64,000 nucleotides of DNA from Scalesia atractyloides (GCA_947069175.1 CAMTDV010000003.1:42933606-42997605), one strand, 5' to 3'. Positions 35,675 through 48,377 are shown, numbered from the stretch's first letter. Numbers and translations: made by a program. The notes: generated by a model not told the origin, from the letters alone.

Positions 35675-35703
35675 CGCGAGAGGCAAGGCCTGTGCCTCTC
35701 GCG
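35675..35703 (+). other. GC-rich hairpin upstream of the LTR G TATA box
   Basis: Perfect 11 bp arms CGCGAGAGGCA and TGCCTCTCGCG flank a 7 nt loop AGGCCTG. It lies about 175 bp upstream of the TATA box. The counterpart in LTR B has two changed pairs, both compensated. Confidence 0.65.
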
Positions 35704-36197
35704 GGGTGCGAGAGGCCTGTGTCTGCAGAATTTTTGCTTGGCCTCCACACATGTTGCAAAAAACCAATGTGTTCGAAACTATGGATTCCCAAACAGCTAT
35801 GCCAAGTTTTAGGACACTTGTAAGCTTCCTCTTACACCCCTTAACACCTGGCATCACCTCCTTTAAGCTCTCCAATTATAAATAGGTGCCAAGGTTCACC
35901 ATTTGAACTTGCACCTTTCTCATTGATGTCTCTATCTTCCTCCTCTGGAAGTTCCTAACTGAAAGGAGCATCCAACTTAGTTCTATTGCATTCTAGGAAC
36001 CTCTTGTAAGTGTTCTTTCCTCTTGCATTTTCGTTTATAGGCTTTTATAGCCAAAAGTCAAGCGTTTTACGGAAAATGCCTTGGCTTTCGGTTAAGACCA
36101 TTATGGTCCAGCCATTGTTCGAAATGAACATGGCTAACTGATCGTAATAAGGTAGGTGTTAGTCCCTATAAAGGTCACCTCCTGAAGATCACGTTTG

Positions 36198-36830
36198 CTA
36201 TAAGTTGTTATTTTATCTTGATGGATTTCGTCGTAGTTCATTGTCATAGAAGTCACCTTATAGGTGCCTTTGCCTTTAACTACAGCAATGCCATTTTATG
36301 ATATGAACCTGTGGGTTGACCCATATGTTCTGGGCAGCTCCAGCTGGGTATTTGACCCAGTTTTAGGAGCAAGTAGTGGTTTTTATATAAATTAGGCTTT
36401 TTATTTATACCTTTGTATTCGGAGACCTAATCATTCTCGAATTGGATTATTGTATCAATTTCAAGATTCTATCATTTTAATTATAGATTGTTTCAATTTG
36501 TATTTACTACAGGGGTGCATCATAAGTCGGGAATGAATCATCATGTGTGTGAAAAGACGATCCCCAGACAAGCAAAATACCAACCTACTAGAAACTACAA
36601 TACTTGTAAGAAGTTCTTTAGACAATTCATACTCTACAATGTAATTTAATGTCAACCTGTCCGTCTATTTATGAATGGCCGGTTCCAGTTCACGTAAAAA
36701 TTAAGCTAAAATGGGAACCGGTTATGAAGTGTAATTTTAACACGACAAATTTTTTGTAAAACAAAATTTTGAAATAATCTAAACTTTTGTAATCACTTTT
36801 ATAAAAATGAAGCGTGTTCTGTTGGGCTGA
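36198..36830. other. Intergenic, nothing recognized
   Basis: AT-rich sequence without supported genes, repeats or element ends. Confidence 0.5.
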
Positions 36831-36987
36831 AACATTTAAGTTTGATGATGCAGCGGGAAAGGGCGCAAGCGTTTCTGAAACTGCTGAGAAGTTGGCACAC
36901 ATGGGCATTGGTGCTACTGTTCCGAGACGACAACAGATGTATATTCCCCCACCTTGTAGACCTTATTGCAGCAAGGTGGCGGGATGA
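36831..36987 (+). pseudogene. Possible orphan terminal exon, unidentified
   Basis: A locally GC-rich island in AT-rich DNA reads FKFDDAAGKGASVSETAEK then LAHMGIGATVPRRQQMYIPP and ends PYCSKVAG with a TGA near 36987. A second frame is also open, so the reading is uncertain. I do not recognise the protein. It may be the last exon of a captured or decayed gene. Confidence 0.25.
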
Positions 36988-38039
36988 ACAGAATCGGTTT
37001 CTTCTTTTATAAAACGTTGGGTTGGTATATGAATTGTGTATTATGTCGGCTACTTTGACATACTATGGTATTGGTATTGGTTTTCTTTCCACCTATAAAA
37101 TGGAAAGTACTATGGTTTCAGTCATTTTGTCATTTGTAGAATAGTTGATCATGTCATTGTGCGTCTCAACACCAATTAGTGAAGATAATAAATGAACCTA
37201 AGCTTGGCAAAACGGTCGTGTAGGGTAATAAGTCAAACTGCATTTGAGTCAAATTGGCTGTGTCAAAACAAGTTCTGACTAAATTGGCTTGGGTCAAAAG
37301 GGGCTGTTCAAAGTAGAGTGAATTTCAAGTTTTGTACTTTATTTATATACCAAATTTCACCCAGCAAAACAGGATTTGATAACAAGGAGCAAATCCTGTA
37401 ATTTCAATACCCTATAGACATCCTCTATGCAAAAGAGACGTGATATAACAAGTTATTGGACAAAGTCACCATATCAGTGTAATGAAAGATAGCAGGTGGC
37501 GTACGCGTGTGACTATCGTGCCTCAAACAAAATCACAATACCAATAGGTTCCAAATTCCACTAGTCGAAGAGTTACTTATGAACTATGTGGGACTTATTT
37601 TCTTTTCAAGAATCATTTAATATTTGGGCATTTCCATATAAAAATATATCCTGCTGATATACATAAGACAACTTTTACGAGTTCATGCATTCAAGCACCT
37701 TCGAATGATAAGTCTGAACGGAGCGGTGGTGACGAGCGACCGTAGGGAGATGGTCGGGTTTTGCCAGTTGGGGTGGGTGGTGGGTGGCCGTAGCTGATCT
37801 GGGGATAAACCGGTGAACTAGGGTTTGGGTGGGTATGAATTGGGGGAAAATGGGAAGGGTAGGCAAAATGACTAAGTTGCCTTCATGTGCAACTCACATA
37901 GACCAAATAATAAAACAGTATATATTTAAAAATCTCGTTTGTTATGCAAGTTGTATAAATGTAATTTTATTTTATATGTTGAATAATAAAAAGTTATGTC
38001 CATGGCATTATAGCCTAGTGGCATTGAAATTTGTTAGAA
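36988..38039. other. Intergenic, nothing recognized
   Basis: No supported gene. A GC-rich patch at 37700-37830 gives a short reverse ORF without family features. Confidence 0.5.
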
Positions 38040-39200
38040 ACCATTACATCGAAACAAACTAAATTTGTGCGGATGGAAACACTACATAGTTTTTAACAAA
38101 TTTCAATGTCGGTACTAATAGTTTTTTTTGTTGCAAAATCAGGTATCAATGTTCTATTTTGTCACAATGTTGAGCACTAAGGTCAAATCTTGTCACAATG
38201 TTTAGTACTAAGGCCAAATCTTGTTAACTTTATTGTTAAGTCTTACTAAAATGACTAAAATGCCCTTTAATAATTAAAGGTTTTAGACATTATGTAAAAC
38301 TTAGAAACCACATGGACTATATGTGTTAAATAACCAAACTTGTTAAATCAAACAAAAAGAATCCCATCTCTCAGGGGGGCTTCTTTGGCAAAGTCGCCGG
38401 ATTCCTGCTATATCGGATCCGTAAAAATTTCCTGTTTAATACGTTTTTTTGTTAATGTTTATCTCCATCATAATCAAAACTAACAACTCGTTTGTGTCAC
38501 GTATAAACTGCAAATTATGCTTATCAATTAACCCATTTAACTATGAGATTCCCATCATCCTCTCGATCTGTTACGTCTTCAATTCGAGTATAAATATACG
38601 CCTCTTGACCCGATGCGACCTCATTCCCGCACGATTTCACAGCCAATTTCGTCTCTATAACTGATCCGAGCTGCGTTGGCATACTAGAACTCCAGCGATG
38701 CAATTCTTGTACATAACATCTCAAAGTGATATGAATATTACATGCTATTTATTCGATTTATTATACAGTTACAAAGCCCCATATTTATTTCAACTTACAA
38801 AACTGTTATATTCCTAGATCAAAAATTTGTTTTAGTTATTTTTATAATCTTAACTTGATTTATTATTTAGATTAAGTTAAAAAGTTTATTTTACTAGCAT
38901 ATTCTTTATAAAAAAAATAAACAAAATAGAAAACATTGCTTTAAATTATTTTAGTCAAATAAATTAATTAAAAAATAGACCCTCAAGTTATTAAAGGGCA
39001 TTTTAATCATTTTAATAAGACTTAACAAAAAAAAATTAATAAGGTTTGGCCTTAGTACTCAACATTGTGACAAGGTTTGACCTTACTACTCAACATTATG
39101 ACAAATTACAACGTTAATACCTGATTTTGTAACAAAAAACTACTAACTGTGTAATTTTTCCGTTTCAAATTAGTACCATGAAATTTGTAAATTCGAACAG
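38040..39200. mobile_element. MULE-like element with long terminal inverted repeats
   Basis: A left arm at about 38111-38280 pairs with a right arm at about 38989-39150. The shared sequence includes AAAATCAGGTAT, GTTGAGCACTAAGGTCAAA and AAAATGCCCTTTAATAA. The 700 bp core is AT-rich with no transposase. Inverted arms of about 160-170 bp are typical of Mutator-like elements, but the 9 bp duplication and exact ends were not found. Confidence 0.6.
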
Positions 39201-39997
39201 GTTCAAGTTTTGCATTTGATTTTTGAATCAAATGGACGAAATGGGTATGGAGGTTTATACTTTGAAAAGTTGAATATCTTGGGTGAAATTCAGGATTTGT
39301 AATTTTGAAATTAGATGAAATCAGGAAGAAAGATTTGGGATCAAATCAGGTGTTGTTATCGAGTAGATCAGGGCTCTTGTTTTTGTGATCAAATCTTGGG
39401 ATTTAAGTAGATCTAGGTTCTTGTTCTAAATCTGGAATTAGTTCTTGAATCTGTGTAGATTAGGAAGAATACATTTAGATCTCTATGAATTTGTTTTTAT
39501 GAACTGATAATGATGCTTGCAAAAACCCACAAAAAGCTTCGAATTTCGGACCAAAGAGGTCCATAAATCTCCGAAACTATGATGAATTTGGAAATTCTGT
39601 TCAGTGGGTTTTGTTCATCTCGAAAAGTTACACAATTTGCACCCAAGAACTGCATGATTTCGTTAAGATTTGAAGGAGATATGGTATCTTGAAATTCTAG
39701 GGGTTACTAAGACTTTTTATGAAGAAGATGGTCATGAAGATCTGGGTTTGAGATGATGTGCAAATGATGAATATTGATTTAGGTTTGGTGTTTTTTTTTA
39801 GTTTTAGTATAGTCAAATTATCAAAATACCCTTTGAATTTACAGTCAAAGTAACAGAAGTTAGGCTTGGGGATTCAATATGTAACGCTTTTATAACACCG
39901 AGGATCAGGCAGCAAAATTTTCATCTTGGGGACTCGACCTGATAGCGTCAACATTCTTCAAGAACACAAATTGTAGTTTACTTTACTTAATATAAGA
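39201..39997. other. Intergenic, nothing recognized
   Basis: Repetitive phrases with GATCAAATC, AGATCAGG and similar words, without coding potential. Confidence 0.45.
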
Positions 39998-40000
39998 TAA

Positions 40001-40328
40001 GAGCATTCATAATGAAAACCTTAAATATATGTGAGAGAGTTTAGTTATATTGTAAGGAATTGTTGTTACTGTTTTTGAGTGGTTGTGAGTGGAGGAGAGA
40101 GAAAATGTATGAGAAACTTACTGTTTATCTATAAATATATGAGAAAAAAATCTGGAAAGAGAAACCCTTATAACTTTTTAAATATTTCTAGAAATGGTTA
40201 TGAGTGAAGGAGTGAAAAAAGATAATAATAAAGATATAAAAATATTATTTAATTGAAAATGAGAGAATAAAATAGTTGTTTTTAGTGAAAATATATGGAT
40301 ATGGATAGGGAATTCATTGCGAATGCTC
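40001..40328. mobile_element. Tourist-type MITE
   Basis: The 328 bp element starts GAGCATTCATAATGAA and ends TTCATTGCGAATGCTC (inverted match 14 of 16). It is flanked on both sides by TAA (39998-40000 and 40329-40331), the target duplication of PIF/Harbinger MITEs. It has no coding capacity. Confidence 0.8.
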
Positions 40329-40331
40329 TAA

Positions 40332-41492
40332 GTAAGAAAGAAAGGTAGAAAAATCAAAACATTGCGAATGCAAGTAAGAAAGAGAGGTAGAAAAATAAAA
40401 ATAAATAGTTGCCTCGTCAAACATTAATTTCTTTTATTGTATAGTATAGATATAGATATATAGATATAAATCTACACAGGTTCATCTTATACGGGTCGTT
40501 AGAAACCGAATTAGTATCAAACCAAGTTTATGTGGGCACACGTTATATTTGTTTTTCTAGTGCTAGTAGCAATATTAGTGTTGGCTGGTGGTCGTCCGAC
40601 AAGAATGGGTATAATTCTTAAAATGTGACGTTGAGTTGACAATTAGTACTACCTTATGACATAGAAGTTTACTCTATAGAAATTACGAAAGAATTAAACA
40701 TATATTGGAAATAACTTAATTCATTGACATCCGAGAGCAACTCACAAAGCAATTTATTTGTACACATGATGTATTGTGGGTGTTCATTTACATATTCTTT
40801 TTCACATAAATTGTATGATTTAAATCAGAATACTTAAAAATATGAACACTAAATAATATTATTCTTCATTTCTTTGTATCTAAAACGTGACATGATAAAT
40901 GAAGTTTTAAGAACTTAGTAAATAAAATATTAAGATATACGTATCTAGTTTTAGAGGACAATTAAATAATGGACCCAAACATTGAATATGGTTGTTCTTG
41001 TATGTTAGTTTAAAATCTTTTAATCAGCTTTGAGATCAACTTTAGCCAAAAGAAGCTAATATCTCACGCTGAACATATAGTAGTTATAATCAAAGATAAT
41101 TTCTTTATCTCTCGTCAACGATTGAAGAGTTGGTTAGAAAATTTAGATATGCTCAAGCTGGTCAAAGCCCTCACTCAAACGAATTATACAAGCCACAAGC
41201 TTCACTTGGTAAATCTAAATAAAAGACTAAGATTTGCTGAAGCTGAAACGCCCATAAGTGAAATGGATCTTATTAGAGACAAGATTTGATCAAGCTGAAC
41301 CGTCCATTAGTGAAATGGATCTATAGAAGATTAAGATTTGCTTAATCTGAAGCATTAACATGCGTTCTAACAAATATCTAGCAAATCTAACAAAGAAATC
41401 TAATGTTAAAAACAATCATAGGCACGAGTTGTATATATGAATTCAATTTTTTTGTTGACATCAAAGTGACTACACTTTCTTAAACATAATCG
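40332..41492. other. Intergenic, nothing recognized
   Basis: A near duplicate phrase GCTGAA(A/C)CG(C/T)CCAT(A/T)AG then TGAAATGGATCT at 41238 and 41296 marks a short tandem duplication of about 57 bp. No gene is supported. Confidence 0.5.
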
Positions 41493-42041
41493 CTGTGAGT
41501 TAGTGACGGATCCAAGATTTTTTTTATATGGGATCACTTTTTTTCGGTGATAAAATTTCCCACAATCAAATGCTATAATTTCAAGTTGGATTAGGTTGGG
41601 TTGGGCCGGGAAACGTAGGAATCGTTCTCATTAGCCATACAATTCTTATATTAACGAAGCTAAATCACATTCTAAAAATTCATATTCACATTATAATATA
41701 TGAGATTCAACTATTCAATTTTAAATATTCAATAAATTCCAACAATCAAACTCGATAATAATTCTAATACACATAACATCCTCACATATCAATTACAAAC
41801 CAATTGTGGGACAGACTAGTAAGTACCTAAAGGGCTTGTTTTGTGTGAAGTGCCTAGTCATACCAAAATTTGAGGTCTAATCCGCAAAGTGCTGAAGTAA
41901 AACCAATTTCAAACCAAAATTATAAATATTCAATAAACAACAACAATTATACCCCGTTTATCTCACCTATAGCTAAGAAGCTTTTCAATTATTCAATCAA
42001 ACTATCAAATCAATATTTCAAGTATTCAATCAATTTCAACT

Positions 42042-42435
42042 TTCATGTTGCTTTTATGAACTTGAAAAGCATTTTTACCATAAATTTCCATGAGAAAAAT
42101 AAACAAACAATTGGTGAGCACATCAATTGACTTTTGAGATCAAATGGCTCACATTTAACTTCAAAATTCAGGCACAATCTCTGAAGCTTTCAAAGAAAGA
42201 TATACAAATACATAAAGCTTTATGGTAATAATCCTCCACAAACTATAACTTTGTTGGTACAGAACTTAAGTTTTATGTTGCATTTATGAACTGAAAAAGG
42301 TAACTTTTTACCAGAAACTTCTATGAGAAGATTAACCAAACACTTACTGTGCAAACCATATTTACATTTGAGATCAAATGACTCACACGTAACTTCAAAA
42401 TTCAGCTACATTCTTTGAAGCTTTCAAAAGAAAAA
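42042..42435. repeat. Diverged direct duplication inside the hAT-type element
   Basis: About 160 bp at 42042-42205 recurs at 42275-42435: GTTGC(T/A)TTTATGAACT, GAGATCAAATG(G/A)CTCAC, AACTTCAAAATTCAG and GAAGCTTTCAAA occur in the same order in both. Confidence 0.75.
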
Positions 42436-42508
42436 GGCTAACAACTATACAAAAGAAGGGCTGGAGTGTGGGCGGCTGTAAGCCTGTAATCCTGTAAGCA
42501 TGCGATGT

Positions 42509-42592
42509 TGTGTAATGTTAGTTTAACCCTAAATGGGAACAAAAAAATAGTGTGTAATGTTAGTTTAACCCTAAATGGGAACAAAAAAATAG
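42509..42592 (+). repeat. Tandem 42 bp duplication
   Basis: TGTAATGTTAGTTTAACCC then TAAATGGGAACAAAAAAATAG occurs twice in a row, identical in both copies. Confidence 0.85.
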
Positions 42593-42858
42593 GGCTGATG
42601 TGGGACTCGAACTTGGAATGTCATGGTTAGCAAAAACGCATTTAACCAGTAAGAAACTAAACATTTATTGTTGCAAGTTTACCCATAATTTATTTATGGG
42701 TTTCTTTTCAGTATTCTATATACGTTTTCACTAAGAATTACAAACCGAATGGGTTCCTGGCAACCCGGTATTTGAGCGTAGATTCGCCCCTGTTGTGAGT
42801 GACACATCTTCCAATTGCAACTTCTTGAGTATCAGTTGATCGACCTTCTACGAAGTTC

Positions 42859-43085
42859 ACTGGTACAAAAGTGACCATTAGACGCGATCAAAATAGTCTT
42901 TAGTCGCGGTTTCGAACCACGATATAAAATGTCACGTATAAAAATATGTTGTTTATCATACGCTGTTTATTGAACCCCTCTTAAAATACACCACCGCGAC
43001 TTAAAAGTTGTTAATAATTATATAAAAATGTCTTTAGTCGGTTTTAGAGGAACCGCAACTTATAAGTAATTATGTAAAAAAAACA
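42859..43085 (+). mobile_element. CACTA-type transposon end (remnant)
   Basis: It starts CACTGGTACAAAAGTGACCA, a CACTA-type terminus. Repeats around TTTAGTCG(C)GGTTT and CCGCGACTTA follow, typical of subterminal repeats of this class. The opposite end was not found. Confidence 0.5.
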
Positions 43086-44961
43086 TATGCAATGAAATTA
43101 CAAACAAATAAAATAATAATTTGCGTCAATAAATATAATGTTCAACATAGTCAAATCCGAACAAGCTCCAATCGACCCAATCCAAATTCCAAACGATCAA
43201 TATGTATATATATATATATAGGATTCGATTCAAGGGAGAAACAACCCAAGTTACGAAAGAACCATGAGAACTCTTGTTAACCACCTAAGATTATTAAACA
43301 TCATTTACCAAACCCTTTTCAGTAAAGGGCTAATATAGTCATTTTTACACTCTCTACCTTTTCTTTTTCAAAAGACCAATCTCTCTCTGATTTATGCATT
43401 CCTAAATCCGACTTCTTCTCTTATTTCTCTCTCTCTCTCATAAAAACTCATTTCCGATCTGGGTCGTCTGGATTGAAGATGGTGGGAGGGATTCAAATCC
43501 AGGTCGAGGTCGTCTAAGTGCATCAGGGTTAGGATTTCGTTTAATGGCGGGTAGTTTTCCGATCTGGGTCGTTTGGATTGAAGATGGTGTCGGGGTCGTA
43601 TGGTTCGTGGTTCAAGATCTAGGTCGTATGTGTGATAGATGGCAAAATTAGGAGGATATTCGTACAACCTAATCATGTTAATTATACAGATTACATGCAT
43701 TTAGACTTAATTAAGTATTAACTGAGTCCACGAAGTCTAGCAATGTCCGGGAAATGCATGAATATTTGCATTAAACACAATCATTATCGCCTTGTCGCGT
43801 TACGATGAAAATAATTTTAATGAACGTTGGTGGATTATCCAAGTAACAAATTAATGTCATAACCATTCCAATATGCCATGAATGTTAACCCGATGGCACT
43901 ATTACATATTCAATGAAAACAATGGATAGAAAATTATTTCGAAGAAGTATATACTGTAAATTATCCGGTAAATCGCACTAGTATTGTTTTCATTCGTTTA
44001 ACGCTAAAACTTATAAATTTTCACCAAACAAATACCAACATATGATCAATAAGTAACATTGGTTAAAATTAGGTGCTATTAAGAGTTATTAGATGTCATA
44101 AAGATGTCTAAATGATAATTACCAGTTATTAACACGTAAATGATCGTTAATTAAATATTAGCACAACTAAGAGATAGTTTAGCATCGAATCATCATCAAA
44201 GCATTGTCTAGTGAACTAGTTAGTACTAACTAGTGTCCTAAGACTAGATTAGCACCCTAATCACCCTAATTTTACCTAAGTACCTAAATATATAGGATTC
44301 TCATCATTTCAAGATCTCAAATTTCAAACAAATCAAACCAACCCCAAACCCTCCACCCCTTCTCATATATCATGACCCAAAGGGGGCCCACCACCCTCAC
44401 CCCTTGGTGTTGAATATTTGATGGAAAGGTATGGTTGTGTTAACCATTTGGTCTTGTAAGTATGGTGGAAAGATAAAGTGAATTATATAACCGTCCACAC
44501 CATCATTTCACCTTATTCCGAACACATAAAAAAACATCACTCTTTTCCTCTCCCTCACTACCTACGACCCAACTCCTCTCCTCTCCTCTTACTTTTCAAC
44601 TTTCAAACAACAAAAACAAGGGTTTCCAAGTCTATGACAAGGTGCTACAAGGTATCGGGCCTCTCGAAGAAGCTTGTTCTTGCACACTTGTGGAGCTTTC
44701 TCTTCTATTTTCTACAAGTTTGTTCTTCCCTAGCCTAGTGCTAATAGTAAGCCCCTAAACTTTACTTTTTAAGTTTGATCTAGTGTAGAAGTACAAGGAT
44801 TCACAAAGTAGTTGTTAAGACACTTGAAAAGTTAAATAAGAAAAATATATTATAAGCAATGTTGGTGATTTTGTGATAATCTTGAAGTTGATTATGCTAG
44901 TATACTTGTTTAAACTCATGATTTGGTGACAAAAAGCAATCTTACATGTTACTAAGTATTC
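43086..44961. other. Mixed repeat-derived DNA left of element B
   Basis: A TA repeat is at 43205-43220. The phrase TTTCCGATCTGGGTCGTCTG with a GATTGAAGATGGTG tail (43451-43484) recurs at 43556-43590, a 105 bp duplication. At about 44280 there is a TATA-like AAATATATAGG followed by a pyrimidine-rich leader up to 44660; this resembles an LTR promoter region, so element B may sit inside another LTR. A frame at 44478-44738 shows no known family. Confidence 0.4.
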
Positions 44962-47767
44962 TATTATGTCACACCCCGGATTTTCATTCCAAATCCATAC
45001 AACGATGGGCCCGGGTGGGGAGTATCATGACGTCATTTGATAACATCATAGTCAGTTAAACACGACACATCAGAAGTCTTGGAGTAAAATTACTATTACA
45101 AACCGAATGTTCGAAAATACAAAATAATATACAGGCTCGTAATAGAAGATCCACAGGCGGATCATAAATTGTACATGGAAAGAATATAAAACAGACTTTG
45201 GGCAGATTTAGGATTTGCAAGATCCTCTATCACTACCGAGCACCTCCGGCCTATTTTCGTATTGTACCTGCAGTTTAGTCTTTTGAAAATACGTCAGCTT
45301 TTGCTGGTAAATACACCCAACCGACTCATTTTGAAAACATTTCAAAAATGTTTTAAGTGCGTATCAGCACAAAATATTTTTATAACTTGGGTTAATTGAC
45401 CGTCCAACCTTGTTAACAGATTTACATGTTTGTCCATATATACGGGGCCCAGTACGGAGACCGAGACACAACTAACGTACACACCACTTTGGACTCACGA
45501 AGGAGTCAATTCCTCTCAACCTTGTGGGAATTCATAATTGAGCGTCTATCGGGTGTATGCCTACACCCGCGCTAAGGTCGTGGCCATTTCTAATGTAATG
45601 AGCCGAGGATATCCAGGACACGGTAGTTAACCCCTGACGTTTAAATTATCAAACAAAACTGATTAAAATAGAATATGCGGATTTACTATCCCCGAACCGA
45701 CGTTCGATTGATCCCATTTCCGACCAAGCGGTAATAATTTACCCTAACCCAAGCCCGTATAGGAGAAATAAGTCGAGAGTATTTACATGAGCTAGTCTTC
45801 TTTAATTTAATAACTCAGCCGTATTCAAAATGAGTTAAGTGCATATAGCATTTACCGACAAGTCTCTAGTCTGGATTATGGCATAAACTAACCAATTAAA
45901 TACTAACGGTCTTATTTAAGTCATAGACTTAGATCGACTAACGTGCTTATCAAAACGTATGACGCTAGATTAAACGATGATTGAATAGAATGTAGTTTAT
46001 TCCCAACAAGTACCCTGACTTGTATAATATGGGTAAACTATTAACATTCTGGATTTTGAGATTAAAATGATAAGTTTAAACCCGTTTCGGTTAATTTTCA
46101 TAAAATAGTTACATATACTTAACCGAGCGCATATTAGCGATATCGGGTAACCGGATAAGTCAGGGACAAGTTCTATATGCCATTATATATTAAATAAGTT
46201 AAAATATCAGTAGGATATCAACTTATATGCCCTTTAAGGTTTTGAAACGAAACTATGCCTCATAAGGGCATATCGGTAATTTCATATCGTATAAAAGAAA
46301 CTTGAATATAATTTAATGTTATAGTTATAAGTATTCTGGAAAAATACTTTATTTATGATAAAATATCAGTAGGATACCAATTATATGTGTAATTTACCTT
46401 TTATGATGCACCGAAGGGGCATTTTGTTCATTTTACACATAGTTTATAAATTATTTGGGACTCTGAGTTCATAATATGTACCTACTGTAAATATGTTTAA
46501 TATAAGTTTTAAAAATCAGTAGGTATCAAGTCTTTGTCCATTGATATGGTTTAAAACCATACTACGCGCCAAAACGGCGATTATGTCGTAAAATGGCGTC
46601 TTTATGCAATGTTTACGAAAACTAATGTTAAGGTCAGATTAAAATGTTTAAAATATGTTATTTAATATAACATATTAGTATATAAATGAGTTACCTTGAA
46701 AAGATTTGATTAAAACCATTTTATAAGCCACAGGGGCTAAAATCGTCATTTATCGACATAGTTTAAGGACTTGCTTGAAAACTCAGTTTATAACTTAGTT
46801 TAATATCCCAAATAATCCTACTTAGATATTACATCTGTAGAAACTCATTTTCAAGTTCAATACCATTTAAAACCTTGTTTTATGCAAAAAGGACATTTTG
46901 GTCAAAGATGGCATAATTATGGAACTTGCGCATAAACTTGGATTCTGATTATGATCATGTAATATAATTTCAGAGGTTATGCTACATTATATTATGATCA
47001 TAATGCAACTTTAGATCAGTAGGTAACTAATCTAAATCAGGTCAGAATCGAAAGTCAAAGCAGAAGTCAAACTTCGCGACTTTCGGTTGCGAACCGACAC
47101 TAGCACTGAAATTGACGAGCCGAACATGTTCTTACATATTCTAATAATTATTAACAACTTGTTTAAGTGTCAAAACAGGTTTCATAACATAAATAAGATC
47201 AATTTATGATTTTTTCGAAAAATGGCATGTTTAACTTTTTAATATCATAACTTTGACCCGTCAATTGGTCTAGCAAACGTGATCTTCAGGAGGTGCCCTT
47301 TATAGGGACTAACACCTACCTTATTATGATCACTTAGCCATGTTCATTTCGAACAATGGCTGGACCATAATGGTCTTAACTGAAAGTCAAAGCGTTTTCC
47401 GTAAAACGCTTGACTTTTGGCTATAAAAGCCTATAGACGAAAATGCAAGAGCAAGGAACACTTACAAGAGGTTCCTAGAATGCAAGAGAACTAATTTGGA
47501 TGCTCCTTTCAGCTAGGAACTTCCAGAGGAGGGAGCAGAGTGAATAAATGAGAAATGTGCAAGTTGGAATGATGAACTTAAGCACCTATTTATAGTTGGA
47601 GAGCTCAAAGGAGGTGAAGCCAGGTGTTTAGGGGTGTGAGAGGAAGCTTACAAGTGTCCCAAAACGTGGCATAGCTGATTACAAGTCCATGGTTTCGAAT
47701 TAATGGTTTTGGAGCCTTGTTTGGAGGCCAAGCCAAAACTTTCTGCAGCAGACCTGTTCTCGCGCCC

Positions 47768-47796
47768 CGCGAGAGACCCAAGCCTGGTCTCTCGCG
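47768..47796 (-). other. GC-rich hairpin upstream of the LTR B TATA box
   Basis: Perfect 11 bp arms CGCGAGAGACC and GGTCTCTCGCG around a 7 nt loop, about 175 bp upstream of the TATA box. It corresponds to the hairpin at 35675-35703. Confidence 0.65.
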
Positions 47797-47909
47797 GCCC
47801 GCGACCGCCCCATACCCAGTTTCAGATTTTGACACTTTAGCCCCTTAACTTTAAAAAGCTTCTAAAACCCGGGATTATGCCCGAACATTGCAAGCTCTCG
47901 GTTCGTTAA

Positions 47910-48240
47910 AAGGTCACTCAGAGGTAATGTTGACACTTTTAATCCCTCCATTATCCAACTTTCACATAATTACAAAATTGAACCCTCTTGTCCAACAAAT
48001 GGCACGTAGAGAGTTAGGACTTACAAAGGATCACTCAGAGGCTTATTATAAGCATGTTGACTCCGATGTCACTCAGATGCTGGGCATGTTGACATATCAG
48101 TCACTCAAAGGCCAATTTTCAAGCATGTTGACATATCAGTCACTCAGAGGCTAATGATTTAAGCATGTTGACATATCAGTCACTCAGAGGCTGTTATTTA
48201 TGCATGTTGACATCGGACCGTCACTCAGAGGCTCAGTTTG
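47910..48240 (-). repeat. CTCTGAGTGA repeats in 3' LTR of B
   Basis: On the plus strand these read TCACTCAGAGGC and GCATGTTGACAT, in about six units of 45-57 bp. The central units share GTTGACATATCAGTCACTCA. Confidence 0.85.
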
Positions 48241-48377
48241 AGGATGTTGACGCCCTTAGTCCTTATTGGTCTTTAACAGACTATATTTAATATACCACAC
48301 GTGTCACTATACTATTGGACACGATTTTACAGGGTGTTACATCCTCAACCCCTAAAAGAAATCTCGACCTCGAGATT

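Larger units (their letters stand above)
35098..36197 (+). mobile_element. Truncated LTR G, relative of the LTR of element B
   Basis: It starts TGTAACACCCTGTAAAAT, the same start as LTR B read on the minus strand. It keeps the CTCTGAGTGA repeat region (about 35205-35510), a GC-rich hairpin (35675-35703), a TATA box at 35877-35884 and the block GTCCCTATAAAGG to GATCACGTTTGCT (36160-36197), which matches 47275-47320 of B reversed. Similarity stops there, so the second part of the LTR is missing. No second LTR or body is present nearby. Confidence 0.7.
41501..42792. mobile_element. Non-autonomous hAT-type element
   Basis: Left end TAGTGACGGATCCAAG and right end CGTAGATTCGCCCCTG form an imperfect inverted repeat. 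The 8 bp flanks CTGTGAGT (41493-41500) and TTGTGAGT (42793-42800) match at 7 of 8 positions, as expected for a hAT target duplication. No transposase is encoded. The 1292 bp body holds two internal duplications. Confidence 0.72.
44967..48341 (-). mobile_element. 3' LTR of element B
   Basis: 3375 bp. On the minus strand it starts TGTAACACCCTGTAAAAT and ends GGTGTGACA. TATA box on the minus strand at 47587-47594, GC hairpin at 47768-47796, CTCTGAGTGA repeats at 47910-48240. No tRNA-like modules were seen. Confidence 0.9.

Noticed and set aside
35639..35885. Opposite-strand frames over the GC hairpin of LTR G
   Set aside because: They lie inside an LTR over an inverted repeat, which opens frames on both strands.
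37675..37866. Reverse ORF MPTLPIFPQF as a gene
   Set aside because: Short, low complexity, no family motif and no splice or promoter support.
43392..43700. Reverse ORF with repeated HLQSRRPRSE
   Set aside because: The repeat comes from a 105 bp DNA duplication, with no evidence of coding use.
44478..44738. ORF MNYITVHTIIS as a host gene
   Set aside because: Located in a pyrimidine-rich leader-like region, no family features.
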